Part shown: piece after piece, positions 1 through 8,162 of the stretch
How positions within the stretch are numbered: the first letter of the stretch is position 1
Layout of the letters: the number at the start of each line of letters is the position of its first letter
Assembly: GCA_905215625.1 (NCBI GenBank)
Contig: CAJMQQ010000053.1
Coordinates: 1 to 18,138 of the forward strand
Source: an uncultured bacterium
GTDB lineage: Bacteria; Bacillota; Clostridia; Lachnospirales; Lachnospiraceae
Length of the DNA stretch: 18,138 bases
Direction of reading: 5' to 3'
Program-made: the position numbers and the translations under genes
The notes under the pieces: generated by a model
What the model saw: only the letters and a program-made list of their open reading frames with translations
What the model was told of the DNA's origin: nothing
The model's database searches: none

Positions 1-29
1 CACGCAGCTGCCACTAAATTTTGCAATAA

Positions 30-533
30 TCAAGCTGTACCGCCTCCATCCGTTATATAATACAGATTTCCGGTTTTGCTATCGTATTCAAAAGCCGGTG
101 GTTTTCCTCCTTCCGGATATTCTGCATATAGATTCCCTGTCTCTGGATCCAAATAAAGGGAAAACATCCCATCTGTTGGAACCATAACACCGGATTCTCC
201 TTGTGCACCTTTATCGCCTTTATCTCCCTTATCTCCTTTAAATTCTCCGGAAACCACTCTGTTTACAATATCCTGCCGAATTTCCTCCGATTGGGTAAGC
301 GCCTCATTTGCCCCTTTTAATGCTGCATTCGCATTAGACACAGCAAGCGTAGATTCTTTTACTGCGTTATTTGATTGCTTGGCGGCATCTTCTACAGTGT
401 CAATTGCGCCATTTACAGAAGTCTGAATCTTCTCAAACGCTTTTACATTTGCAGAGCGAACTTCTCTCCCATATATCGCCTTTTCCCAGTCACGTATCTC
501 ATTTGCTAAATCAATGTGTTCTATAGCCAACAC
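30..533 (-). CDS. Collagen-like tail accessory / baseplate protein
   Basis: Last complete gene of the tail block, directly after the tail-associated protein gene (6-base gap). The first ~95 residues are charged and predicted helical. Residues ~100-115 form a short collagen-like Gly-X-Y run (GDKGDKGDKGAQGESG). The C-terminal ~45 residues hold two similar motifs, DPETGNLY and DSKTGNLYY. Short collagen-like runs are common in phage tail fibres and baseplate proteins, where they trimerise, so a role at the tail tip is inferred from this run and from position. The start is uncertain. Reading from 533 uses GTG, with TTG next, but the strong Shine-Dalgarno AGGAGGTG (538-531) overlaps that GTG. An in-frame ATA at 524-522 is the codon at ideal spacing. 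No enzymatic motif is visible. Confidence 0.75.
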   Translation of the reverse strand: MLAIEHIDLANEIRDWEKAIYGREVRSANVKAFEKIQTSVNGAIDTVEDAAKQSNNAVKESTLAVSNANAALKGANEALTQSEEIRQDIVNRVVSGEFKGDKGDKGDKGAQGESGVMVPTDGMFSLYLDPETGNLYAEYPEGGKPPAFEYDSKTGNLYYITDGGGTA

Positions 534-539
534 CTCCTG

Positions 540-2477
540 TTAAATACTGTTTATCCGGCCTTCCAAATCGTTAAGCCGTTCATAGACGTCTTTCATCGTA
601 TCTGACAGACTCCATCCCTGCCAGAATCCTTGTTCACTTTCTATGTACAGTTCCCTGCAGTGTACTTCCCCCCTATTATTGACGCAGAAATCATAATCGC
701 TGTCGTTATTCCAGCCTGCCCATATCCACAACCCGCCTTTTTTATTTGGTTCTGCGGATAGGCCACACATCTGGTCATAGGACTGGAAGATCTCACGCCC
801 CCATCCGTATCGTGCTTCAAAACCGCCTACAATCACCGCATCATCGTCAGCCATAAATAAGCCGTTTCCGAAATCAGCAGAACCACCCTTAATTCTTGGT
901 GCATCCAGCTTTCCGGAGCGGATCATTACACCGTTCAAATCCATTCGTACTATTTCTTCTCCTGAAGCATTAAGTACACGAATAACCCCAGCTTTTCCTA
1001 ATCCTGTGCCCCCCACCTCTAACACACCACCACGGATACGGTCTGCTAACATCGTTCCCGTTGTCACAAAATCTGCTACCAGATTCCCGTCAATCGTCCA
1101 GGCGTTCCGATACGGTCCGTTAATTCCCGTAGTAGAAAATCCGATGCCATTCTGATTAATCTGAATGATGTTCTGGGCTGTTTTTTTATCTGGCATATTC
1201 ATTACCAAGATACGCCATGGATGCATCTTTTCGCCTGTAGCTGGGTTAATATTATCCAACACCACATAGCCACCAAATCCTCCCGTAATCAATGTAGTGG
1301 CATTTGCAATCTTACGTGCCATTTCATCGAACGTTTTATTCTCAGATTCTTGCAAGGCCTTTGAAAAGTTAGCTTGATGATTAGCAGATGTCCCTGTGAA
1401 GCTGTCTACCGTATTGCCTAAGGTAATACTTCCTTTTGCCGGATCATCCAGGTATAGATCCAATTGCGACAGCAGCATATCTTTCTGAATCCCATGAGGC
1501 TTACTTACCGCAGTCACATAACATCCTGCCTTAAATCTCCGGATATCTGCTCCTGCATAATTCAGGTCTACTGCCGACACTTTCAAACAGTCTGGAATCC
1601 CTCCGGCTTCTTTCAGATACTCTTTTGCCTTTTCCAGAAGTCTTGCAGGGTCAGTAATATCTGTCCACTGGCAGCTCCCCCATATCTTTCCATATTCATC
1701 TATTACCGCTTGGTCTGCTATAATATAATCGTTTCCATCATTGACCGATGTAATATCTACCGTTTTTGTCTGTTTTTCCCCCAGTTCATCCTCATACTCT
1801 ATGGTGCCGCCATATGGGATTAGGCAGGTAATCACATTGGTCGCATCCTGGTATTTTGTTAAGTCCAGCAGGTTGACCCCAAAACGGATCTGCTGTTCAT
1901 TAATACCGCCATAATCATAAGTATAATTCAGGTATTTTTTACCATCCTTATATTCCACCCAGATATAGCCGCCATGAACATCTATCAGTGTTGTTTTTAA
2001 GACGTTCCATGTACTGTCTAAGCCCGTATTTTCCCTTTTGAAATCATTCTTCTCATCTGCAACATTTACCCTGCCAAGTATAAACTGTTTACGTTCTTCT
2101 ACCTGACTATTGTGGCTTTGTATCATTTTTTCAAAAAAATCATGGATATTTCCGGTAATGGAAAAAGGTCTTTGAACGCTGTCAAACAAATAGGATAAGC
2201 TTCCCTCGCAAGTAATTTCCGCAGTATTATAAAAGTCTGTGGAATCCGTCAATGCGCGTCCCTCAAAAATCAGTTTTCCATCTTCTATTACTTGAATGGA
2301 AGAACGCATTTTCCGAATTGTCCCATAATACCGATGCTTTTGAGGGATACGGAAGCTTAAGGCTCCTGTCTTGTTTAGGGTAACGATAAGCCTTGGCTCT
2401 ATTACTCTTAAATCTCTGTCCCGCTGATCGTGAAGGCAATACGTTTTTCCATCAATTACATTATTGATTAGATACAT
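540..2477 (-). CDS. Tail-associated protein (prophage endopeptidase tail / Tal family)
   Basis: A 645-residue protein that follows the distal tail protein gene, where siphoviruses encode the tail-tip protein (Tal, gp27-like hub). The N-terminal ~370 residues resemble the prophage endopeptidase tail family: beta-rich, with a central segment around GGYIWVEYKDGKKYLNY. The C-terminal ~200 residues are Gly- and Trp-rich with repeated beta motifs (RGGVLEVGG, KAGVIRVLNASGEE) and end in a short helix, as in proteins that contact receptors or attach accessory proteins. Start choice: GTG at 2480 is followed by ATG at 2477, and both sit behind GGGGAGG. I chose ATG because it makes a one-base TGATG overlap with the preceding stop. 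No catalytic residues can be assigned from sequence alone, so peptidase activity is not claimed. Confidence 0.85.
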   Translation of the reverse strand: MYLINNVIDGKTYCLHDQRDRDLRVIEPRLIVTLNKTGALSFRIPQKHRYYGTIRKMRSSIQVIEDGKLIFEGRALTDSTDFYNTAEITCEGSLSYLFDSVQRPFSITGNIHDFFEKMIQSHNSQVEERKQFILGRVNVADEKNDFKRENTGLDSTWNVLKTTLIDVHGGYIWVEYKDGKKYLNYTYDYGGINEQQIRFGVNLLDLTKYQDATNVITCLIPYGGTIEYEDELGEKQTKTVDITSVNDGNDYIIADQAVIDEYGKIWGSCQWTDITDPARLLEKAKEYLKEAGGIPDCLKVSAVDLNYAGADIRRFKAGCYVTAVSKPHGIQKDMLLSQLDLYLDDPAKGSITLGNTVDSFTGTSANHQANFSKALQESENKTFDEMARKIANATTLITGGFGGYVVLDNINPATGEKMHPWRILVMNMPDKKTAQNIIQINQNGIGFSTTGINGPYRNAWTIDGNLVADFVTTGTMLADRIRGGVLEVGGTGLGKAGVIRVLNASGEEIVRMDLNGVMIRSGKLDAPRIKGGSADFGNGLFMADDDAVIVGGFEARYGWGREIFQSYDQMCGLSAEPNKKGGLWIWAGWNNDSDYDFCVNNRGEVHCRELYIESEQGFWQGWSLSDTMKDVYERLNDLEGRINSI

Positions 2478-3181
2478 CACAAACTGCCTCCCCTATATCG
2501 AATTGTAACCGTTCCAGTTCCCACAAATGTCAAGCTGCATTCTCCTTCTGTGATTTCTATATCCGGGATATAATTTTCTCCTGCCTTCAACTCATATGAT
2601 TCCCCATTGAAGAGAATCCGCATATCCACAGATACTACAAATACCGGTGTAACCGGCATTTGGGAGCCTGCAACCAAAACCGTTAATTCTCCTTCAACAC
2701 TCAAAGAACGATATTCCCGGATTATTCCATTTTCTAAATTGAACGGATTCCATAACCAATCTTCATCTGTAGCAGTGAGTTCATATTTATATGGTTCACA
2801 GTCAAATTTAAGCGTTATCTCACTGTAAATACGATTGTCCTTCTCATATTCGCAGTTTCCTCGCCCTACGTAATAATATCCATCATCCCAGTCCAGGATT
2901 ATTTTTCGCTTTTTGCCATGTAGGTAATTGCTAAGCCGACTCATCGTTCCAGCCCAGTTATAATAATTCTTATCCTCTATATCGCACTTAATAGTAAGGA
3001 TCCGATTTTCGTATCGGGTCCCAAAATAATCCGTCATATCCAGGTATCCATCAGCACCTGGAATTTCAATCCTGCTGGACTTCACAGGCGGGAAACCAAT
3101 GTGAATAGAAGTAATCCGCAGACCAAAATCATCGTACGTATGCATTTCATTATCGAATGTAATTCCTAATGGTTTTGTCAT
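2477..3181 (-). CDS. Distal tail protein (Dit, siphovirus tail component family)
   Basis: A 234-residue protein of the siphovirus distal tail (Dit) family, which forms the hexameric ring joining the tail tube to the tip complex. The N-terminal half shows family-typical segments: IPGADGYLDMTDYFG near residue 42, followed by a beta strand with NRILTIKCDIED, and LKFDCEPYKYE at about residue 123. The C-terminal part is a beta-rich galectin-like portion. Its ATG overlaps the tape measure stop (ATGA, 3178-3181), and its own stop overlaps the next gene's start. The order tape measure, Dit, Tal is the standard siphovirus tail order and supports the call. The length is usual for a Dit of a Gram-positive phage. 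Confidence 0.9.
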   Translation of the reverse strand: MTKPLGITFDNEMHTYDDFGLRITSIHIGFPPVKSSRIEIPGADGYLDMTDYFGTRYENRILTIKCDIEDKNYYNWAGTMSRLSNYLHGKKRKIILDWDDGYYYVGRGNCEYEKDNRIYSEITLKFDCEPYKYELTATDEDWLWNPFNLENGIIREYRSLSVEGELTVLVAGSQMPVTPVFVVSVDMRILFNGESYELKAGENYIPDIEITEGECSLTFVGTGTVTIRYRGGSL

Positions 3182-6100
3182 AACATATCCCTCTCTTGCT
3201 TTCTGCTGCGGTCCCCCATATTGTTATCTACCGGCTCTGACAGGATTCTTCCGGCTTTTTGTCCGTCAATGTCTACGGACATTCCATCCACTGCATCCGC
3301 CATCTTTTCTCCCATCTTATCGTAGTCAATTTCATAACCGGGTCCATATCCCTCATTGCCATACACTCTTGCCGGAAGGGTGGTGCTTCCAGCGCTGTCC
3401 ATTATGGTATCAGAAAATTGTCCCAGATTATTTTCTCCCGCCGCGGATTCAATGGCTCTTTCAACAGCTGTTGATACTACAAGCGACATTGCTTCATTTA
3501 ATGCGCTGGAACGATTCTGAACGCCTTGAATCATGGCATTAATAGCATCCTGTCCAACTGCCAGCATATCCGCTGGAAGTGTACCAGTTGCATTTAGGAC
3601 ATTTTCTGCAATCGCTTTGAATTTTTCGGTATTCTCACTGCTTCCTGCCTCAGTAGCAATCGAAGACGCAAGAGTTGATACCATTTCCACTGCATTTTGT
3701 GCCATCAGCAGTTTCAAATCTTCTGCTGGTTTATCCAGTACCACACCAAGTTGCTCCATAGATTCCATATACTCCCGCTGATACTCTTCCAGTTCCGCAG
3801 CAGTTTCTGCTTTTAGCTGGTGAATCTGGCTGGAAATATCTGCCCGCATAGGCTCTAACTCTTCTATTGCCTGCTTTCTTGCTATCCGGTTCTTTTGGCG
3901 GAATAGATTTACATAACTATCCAGTTCTTCATCTGTCATTTCCGTCAGCAGTTTTACCTGGGCGGCTGACTTCGGCCCCAGCTTCTGAAGCTCGCTAATC
4001 AGATCGTCTCCTACGCCGCGTCTTGACAGTTGATTCAAATTGTCCTGCCATTCTTCCAGCCCGTCCACCTGGGACTGAAGGTTGCTTAAAAGGTCATCGG
4101 AAGTCAAATCGGTATCTGTATCAAATTCATCAAACAGGCCAAACGCATTTTTAATTTCATCTGTCCGCTTATCGACCGCATCCTGATACTGTTTATTTAG
4201 ATCCTGGATTTCTTTATTCAGATCTTCATATGCCTGAGCCACATTCTCTGTATACTTCTTTTCCGCATCCTCCATTTTGTCATTTAGATTCTGCTTGGCC
4301 TTAAAATACTCGCTGTCAGCGTCAATACGAGCCTGTGTTCCTTCTGCAACCTGCCGCCGGACGGTATCCCAGTAAGCGGCCTCTTCTGCCAGGTTTAACT
4401 GATTGTATACTTTATAATTTTTCAGCTTCTTCTGTGCGGCGTTTAACGTAGCTTCAGCAATCTCTTCTGCGCTCTTCTTTGCATAATCCTTGTTGGCTCG
4501 GATACCTTCCCCGATTCCCAGTGCAATATTTTTTCCGACCTCATCTCGGAATACCCTGGAAGGAGAATGGATACCGAGAAAGGTTTTTACCGCTTTTAGA
4601 GCCGATTCCGCCACGCCCTTAGCAGCTTCTATGACCTCGGATACTGCCCCTTTTAGGCCGTTTGCAATACCGGTAACAATGTTCTTTCCTATCTGGATCC
4701 AGCCTTTTATGTCAAAGGGATGCTTTAGCATTTCAACAATCTGCTTTCCGATACCTTTAACAAAAGCGAACATGGATTTCAGGCCATTACCCAAGCCCTT
4801 TATGATTCCAGATCCGAGGTGAAACAGGTTAACCAGCGAAAATACGTTGATTATGGCCTGTACAATCTCGCCGGCATTTGCCACAATTGTCGGAATGCTG
4901 TTAATGATTCCTTTTCCCAGAGTGACAATGATCTGTGCTCCTGCTTTTAACAGCTTCGGAATTGCCTCGTAAACTCCTTCTGCAAAACTGTTAATCAGCT
5001 TAGGCGCCTGTTCGATGATGGTAGGCAGAGAATCTGCTATTCCCTGTGCCAACGCTTCCAGCATCTGGATACCGGCATCTACCAGGGAAGGAAGGTTATT
5101 TACAAGATTTTGCGCAAAGTCGAAAATCGCTTTTACTGCAACCGGAACCAACTGAGGCAGAGCAGAAGAAATGCTGGACGCAAGAGTCGTAATCAGCTGT
5201 ACTCCTGTCCCCATTATGGTCTCTGTGCCGCTTACAAAGCCGTTCAAAAGCCAGGCAAAAAGCTGGACGCCTTGTTCTGTCAATGCCGGCGCATTCTCTA
5301 TTAGTGAACCGATAAGGGTGCTGATTAAGCTCCAGCCAGATTCTGCAAGAACTGGCAGCAGTTCCACCATACCTATAAGCAGGGCAGTAATGAGTTGACC
5401 GCCGGCATCGATGAGCGGCTCTGCATTTTCTCCCAGGCTGGCGGTTAGTGATGTTAAGAACTTGGTTCCTGCTTCCACTGCTGCTGGCGCGCCCTGGACA
5501 ACACCGGTTGCCAAATCTGTCATTAAGTCTGTGCCCGCCTGAACAAATTGTCCGGAAGAGCCTTCAAACCCTTCCCATAATGCCCCGATTACCTGCGGTA
5601 CTGTTTCTAACAGTCTTGGGACGATCTGCCCCAGGTTCTTAGCAATATTTCCAGCTGCTGTTGCAATCGCATCAGACAGCTCATCAGCAGAGCCCGAGCC
5701 ATTCAGAAAGTTATCAAAAGCAGCTTTCGCAGCGCTCATGGATCCTTCAATGGTTGATGATGCTTCTTTTGCGGTCGTCCCTGTGATATCCAATTCTTCT
5801 TGGATTACATGGATAGCAGAATATACGTCTTTTAGGTTACTGATATCATACTTTACACCCGTAATCTTTTCTGCATCTGCTAAAAGACGCTTCATCTCTT
5901 CCTTGGTACCGCCGTAACCAAGTTTCAAGTTGTCCAGCATCGTGTAATTCTGCTTGGCAAACCCTTGATAAGCGTTCTGGATAGATTCCATGTCTGTACC
6001 CATTTTATTGGCATTATCAGACATATCTATCATGGCCATATCTGCAATTTTCGCAGCTTCCTCAGTATCTCCAGCCACACTCTGCAAAAGTGATGCAGAA

Positions 6101-6411
6101 AAGCTGGTTACACTCTGCATATAAGCATTGGCTGACATTCCTGCGGTCATATATGCCTTATTCGCATTATCAATAACCGTCTGGGCGCTGTCTTTAAACA
6201 GTGTCTCCACGCCGCCGATATTCTGTTCCAAGCTCGCAACGGAATCTAATGCAGCCTTCGAAAGGCCTCCGAATGCTACCGTTACACCTGCTACAGATGC
6301 GCCTAATACTGCAAGGCCGCCTTTGGCGATGCTTCCTATCTTTTTCATTCCAGACGAAAAGCCGTCTGTAGCTAATTTTGTGTCAAAACTTAAATGGCCG
6401 TCATATGCCAT
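3178..6411 (-). CDS. Tail tape measure protein
   Basis: A 1077-residue protein, the longest in the window, placed between the tail chaperone genes and the distal tail gene. This is the expected place for the protein that sets tail length and is ejected with the DNA. Seen in order: a Gly/Ala-rich hydrophobic stretch (about residues 25-50); a tape-measure core region; twelve in-register 22-residue hydrophobic repeats (264-527); a Gly-rich helical part; the hallmark GIHSPSR (613-619) followed by VFRDEVGKNIALGIGEGI; and long charged coiled-coil segments in the last third. At about 1.5 angstrom per helical residue, 1077 residues would span about 160 nm. The start ATG is preceded by GGAAGGG at proper spacing. 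Confidence 0.95.
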   Translation of the reverse strand: MAYDGHLSFDTKLATDGFSSGMKKIGSIAKGGLAVLGASVAGVTVAFGGLSKAALDSVASLEQNIGGVETLFKDSAQTVIDNANKAYMTAGMSANAYMQSVTSFSASLLQSVAGDTEEAAKIADMAMIDMSDNANKMGTDMESIQNAYQGFAKQNYTMLDNLKLGYGGTKEEMKRLLADAEKITGVKYDISNLKDVYSAIHVIQEELDITGTTAKEASSTIEGSMSAAKAAFDNFLNGSGSADELSDAIATAAGNIAKNLGQIVPRLLETVPQVIGALWEGFEGSSGQFVQAGTDLMTDLATGVVQGAPAAVEAGTKFLTSLTASLGENAEPLIDAGGQLITALLIGMVELLPVLAESGWSLISTLIGSLIENAPALTEQGVQLFAWLLNGFVSGTETIMGTGVQLITTLASSISSALPQLVPVAVKAIFDFAQNLVNNLPSLVDAGIQMLEALAQGIADSLPTIIEQAPKLINSFAEGVYEAIPKLLKAGAQIIVTLGKGIINSIPTIVANAGEIVQAIINVFSLVNLFHLGSGIIKGLGNGLKSMFAFVKGIGKQIVEMLKHPFDIKGWIQIGKNIVTGIANGLKGAVSEVIEAAKGVAESALKAVKTFLGIHSPSRVFRDEVGKNIALGIGEGIRANKDYAKKSAEEIAEATLNAAQKKLKNYKVYNQLNLAEEAAYWDTVRRQVAEGTQARIDADSEYFKAKQNLNDKMEDAEKKYTENVAQAYEDLNKEIQDLNKQYQDAVDKRTDEIKNAFGLFDEFDTDTDLTSDDLLSNLQSQVDGLEEWQDNLNQLSRRGVGDDLISELQKLGPKSAAQVKLLTEMTDEELDSYVNLFRQKNRIARKQAIEELEPMRADISSQIHQLKAETAAELEEYQREYMESMEQLGVVLDKPAEDLKLLMAQNAVEMVSTLASSIATEAGSSENTEKFKAIAENVLNATGTLPADMLAVGQDAINAMIQGVQNRSSALNEAMSLVVSTAVERAIESAAGENNLGQFSDTIMDSAGSTTLPARVYGNEGYGPGYEIDYDKMGEKMADAVDGMSVDIDGQKAGRILSEPVDNNMGDRSRKQERDML
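4831..5622 (-). repeat. Twelve in-register 22-residue (66-bp) repeats in the tape measure gene
   Basis: Residues 264-527 of the tape measure protein divide without any gap into twelve units of exactly 22 residues (792 bp). The rough pattern is [LIA]-P-x-[LI]-[VI]-x-[AT]-G-x-[QK]-[LI]-[IL]-[TE]-x-[LF]-x-x-[GS]-[ILV]-x-x-[NSG]. Example unit openings are LPSLVDAGIQMLEAL, APALTEQGVQLFAWL and IPKLLKAGAQIIVTL. The DNA units are diverged, so the repeat is old and held by protein constraint. A 22-residue period equals two hendecads, about six helical turns. Confidence 0.85.
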
Positions 6412-6456
6412 GCATATCCCTTCCTTTCGGTGGATAAGCGCGGCTCAACGGCTCAA

Positions 6457-6618
6457 TTAAGGCTTAATCCTGATTTCAACTTCCTTATCACATTCACGAC
6501 ACTTTAAAAAGACGCCCTGACATGTAGCTGTATTATCATAGATAACCAGTTTCTTGCCGCATTCAGGGCATCTGTACCACTTCCTCTCTAATGGAGGCTT
6601 TACTATTTTATTTACCAA
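6457..6618 (-). CDS. 53-residue zinc-ribbon protein (Com-like / Cys-rich)
   Basis: A small gene between the Gp15-family and tape measure genes. It starts with TTG at 6618-6616, overlapping the Gp15 stop by seven bases, behind AGGAGA with a six-base spacer. The protein has two zinc-knuckle pairs, CPEC (17-20) and CREC (40-43), plus Cys33, and ends in a basic tail (EVEIRIKP). The arrangement resembles small Com-like or cysteine-rich prophage proteins. The Com protein of phage Mu binds RNA to control translation of mom, but no such target is visible here. Nucleic-acid binding is an inference from the zinc ribbon. The two Cys pairs, the strong ribosome site and the fit to the gene gap support a real gene. 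Confidence 0.78.
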   Translation of the reverse strand: MVNKIVKPPLERKWYRCPECGKKLVIYDNTATCQGVFLKCRECDKEVEIRIKP

Positions 6619-7178
6619 AACATATCTCCTGTTTCAAAATCCGTAGGAGCCTGCTGGGGTATTGCTATGGCTCTCTGGATCTTCTGGATTCTCTGACGCT
6701 CTTTTCCGTCTTTTATTTGCCCGGTATCGGTGTTGCGGTACATTACCCGCTGTTTGAACTCCGTATCTGCAGACAGACCATCCAAAAGAATCCGGAACTT
6801 CCACCAATGCATATATACATTCCTTGTCAAATCAATACCGTAATCCTGCAAAAAACCGCTGATAATGCAAGCCGCGTCAAACTTAAAATCATACAGTACC
6901 TTTCTGCCTGTACTTTCTGCGTGTTCATCCCACGTTTCTTCTCTTGCTTTTCTCATAGTAAAAAAATCAATCAGTGGCTTATGCATTTCCGAAACAGCTT
7001 CTGCAGGCACTGGTTCCAGATAAAACTGCAGCAAGGTTTCCAGCTTTTCTTTTTCAGAACACTCCAAATCTCGCATCATATCATAGAACCGCAGCCAGTC
7101 CTTATAATCCGTTATAATATCTAAGGTTCTCCCACATAACACCACACTTTTGGGATACGCGTCATACAACAGATTCAT
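6612..7178 (-). CDS. Phage Gp15-family protein (tail assembly)
   Basis: A 188-residue protein recognisable as the bacteriophage Gp15 family by the conserved centre YDFKFDA followed by GFLQDYGIDL and MHWWKFRILLDGLS (about residues 95-134). Members lie between the tail chaperone and tape measure genes of Firmicute siphoviruses. They are thought to act in tail assembly, in a position like the second part of the G/GT chaperone pair. The start ATG overlaps the stop of the upstream gene (ATGA, 7175-7178) without a clear ribosome site of its own, which suggests re-initiation by ribosomes finishing the upstream gene. The exact function is not known. Confidence 0.88.
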   Translation of the reverse strand: MNLLYDAYPKSVVLCGRTLDIITDYKDWLRFYDMMRDLECSEKEKLETLLQFYLEPVPAEAVSEMHKPLIDFFTMRKAREETWDEHAESTGRKVLYDFKFDAACIISGFLQDYGIDLTRNVYMHWWKFRILLDGLSADTEFKQRVMYRNTDTGQIKDGKERQRIQKIQRAIAIPQQAPTDFETGDMFW

Positions 7179-7582
7179 TTTCGCCGGTTCCCATAGTGCT
7201 GGTCATTCTTCTGGTTTTGACGGCGCTGCTGCCTGTTTTGGTTCGGACTGTATTTCCCCATAAATGCAGTCCTTGCTCGATGGGATTCCTGAGCATCCTG
7301 TTTACAAGCATCGATGAAGGCGGCATAAGCGGCATCACACATTCCTGCATGGATACGGCCCTGAAACAATTTTTCAGATGTTCCAGAGCCATAAATACTA
7401 TCAAACAGTTTCCAGAACATCTTGCAATATCCTTTGATAATTTCACTGGTAGAACCTGTTTTCTGCAATTCATTCTCTTCCTTAGCCATTTCAACAAAAG
7501 CATTTTCGTATTTTTCTGCAAATTCTGCATCCTGAAGATCCACTTCCAGGGTCATCCCGTTATATTCCCATTTCCGGCTCAT
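7175..7582 (-). CDS. Putative tail assembly chaperone (gpG-like)
   Basis: A 135-residue mostly helical protein right after the tail tube gene and before the Gp15-family gene, the usual place of the first tail assembly chaperone. It opens with a beta-like segment (SRKWEYNGMTLEVDLQD), continues with amphipathic helices, and ends in a Gln/Asn/Arg-rich disordered tail (from about residue 113). The ATG at 7582 follows AAGGAGG, ten bases upstream. I recognise the arrangement more than the sequence. It may belong to a domain-of-unknown-function family found in Clostridia prophages. The junction with the next gene is a four-base overlap in the -1 frame, but no canonical slippery heptamer precedes it. 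Confidence 0.72.
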   Translation of the reverse strand: MSRKWEYNGMTLEVDLQDAEFAEKYENAFVEMAKEENELQKTGSTSEIIKGYCKMFWKLFDSIYGSGTSEKLFQGRIHAGMCDAAYAAFIDACKQDAQESHRARTAFMGKYSPNQNRQQRRQNQKNDQHYGNRRK

Positions 7583-7603
7583 AGGCTCACTTCCTCCTTT
7601 TCA

Positions 7604-8149
7604 TCACACTTGATCGGTAACAGGTGGTGTGTACGTAATCGTCTGCCAGCCGTCTTTACTGGATGCTGTGCCTTCTTCAATGGCAGATGCTGCCCTAAAT
7701 GTTCCAGAATAGATCAATGCATCTGTACCGTCTCCTGTCGTATCTGGAATAACCGCATAGGTACGCTTTCTGGCTAACTTCGCTTCGCCTGTTGAAAACA
7801 GATCCACCACAACAATATCCACGTGGGTGTCACTTCCCAGCTTCTCCCCGTCAATAATATCCGCCAGCTTCTTGTGTACGGAAAACGGACTGTACCGGTC
7901 AAAGCTGAACGCCTGAGCCGTTGCATATCCGGTCACGTCAGAACGCTCTGTGTCTTCGTCTACATATCTTCTGGAATACTCCGTAGGCGATTTCTGTTCA
8001 CTCATGGACGTAAATCCCTGCATCCGAACAAATTTGGATGATTCAGGCTTTCCTACATCCATAAATGCCACCCGTTTACTACGCCCTACCAATGTGGCCT
8101 CCTTTAAGTTGTCCACTTCCTCAAAAATCTGAAAATCATATTCTCTCAT
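7604..8149 (-). CDS. Major tail tube protein
   Basis: A 181-residue protein of the phage tail tube family, which polymerises as hexameric rings around the tape measure. Family-like features: an early segment EATLVGRSKRVAFMDVG; a phrase like FTSMSEQKSPTEYSRRYVDE mid-protein; and a beta-rich C-terminus. The reading frame is open further upstream (to 8221), but I start at the ATG at 8149. It has a strong AAGGAG site seven bases away and lies 13 bases after the preceding gene. Oddity: the N-terminus MREYDFQIFEE resembles the leader shared by the capsid and scaffold proteins (MRKRFDFQLFE), in protein and in DNA. It may therefore be processed by the same protease. Confidence 0.88.
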   Translation of the reverse strand: MREYDFQIFEEVDNLKEATLVGRSKRVAFMDVGKPESSKFVRMQGFTSMSEQKSPTEYSRRYVDEDTERSDVTGYATAQAFSFDRYSPFSVHKKLADIIDGEKLGSDTHVDIVVVDLFSTGEAKLARKRTYAVIPDTTGDGTDALIYSGTFRAASAIEEGTASSKDGWQTITYTPPVTDQV

Positions 8150-8162
8150 GTCCTGCTCCTTT

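Noticed and set aside
1..29. Possible start of a further minus-strand gene beyond the window edge
   Set aside because: A short open stretch follows the collagen-like gene stop, but there is no ribosome site or clear start codon in the 29 bases available.
6591..7124. Plus-strand open frame of 177 codons opposite the Gp15-family gene
   Set aside because: Fully inside a recognised gene on the other strand, and it also conflicts with the zinc-ribbon gene.
7172..7190. Programmed -1 frameshift between the tail chaperone and Gp15-family genes
   Set aside because: The overlap (CGA AAA TGA) is in the -1 frame, but there is only an A-AAA tetramer and no canonical slippery heptamer; simple re-initiation at ATGA suffices.
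7162..7530. Alternate minus-strand frame inside the tail chaperone gene
   Set aside because: Same-strand shadow in a third frame. It is not in the frame of the Gp15-family gene, so it is not a frameshift product either.
7196..7777. Plus-strand open frame of 193 codons opposite the tail chaperone and tail tube genes
   Set aside because: Antisense shadow of two recognised genes with good ribosome sites. The Cys/Phe/Leu-rich translation matches no known pattern.
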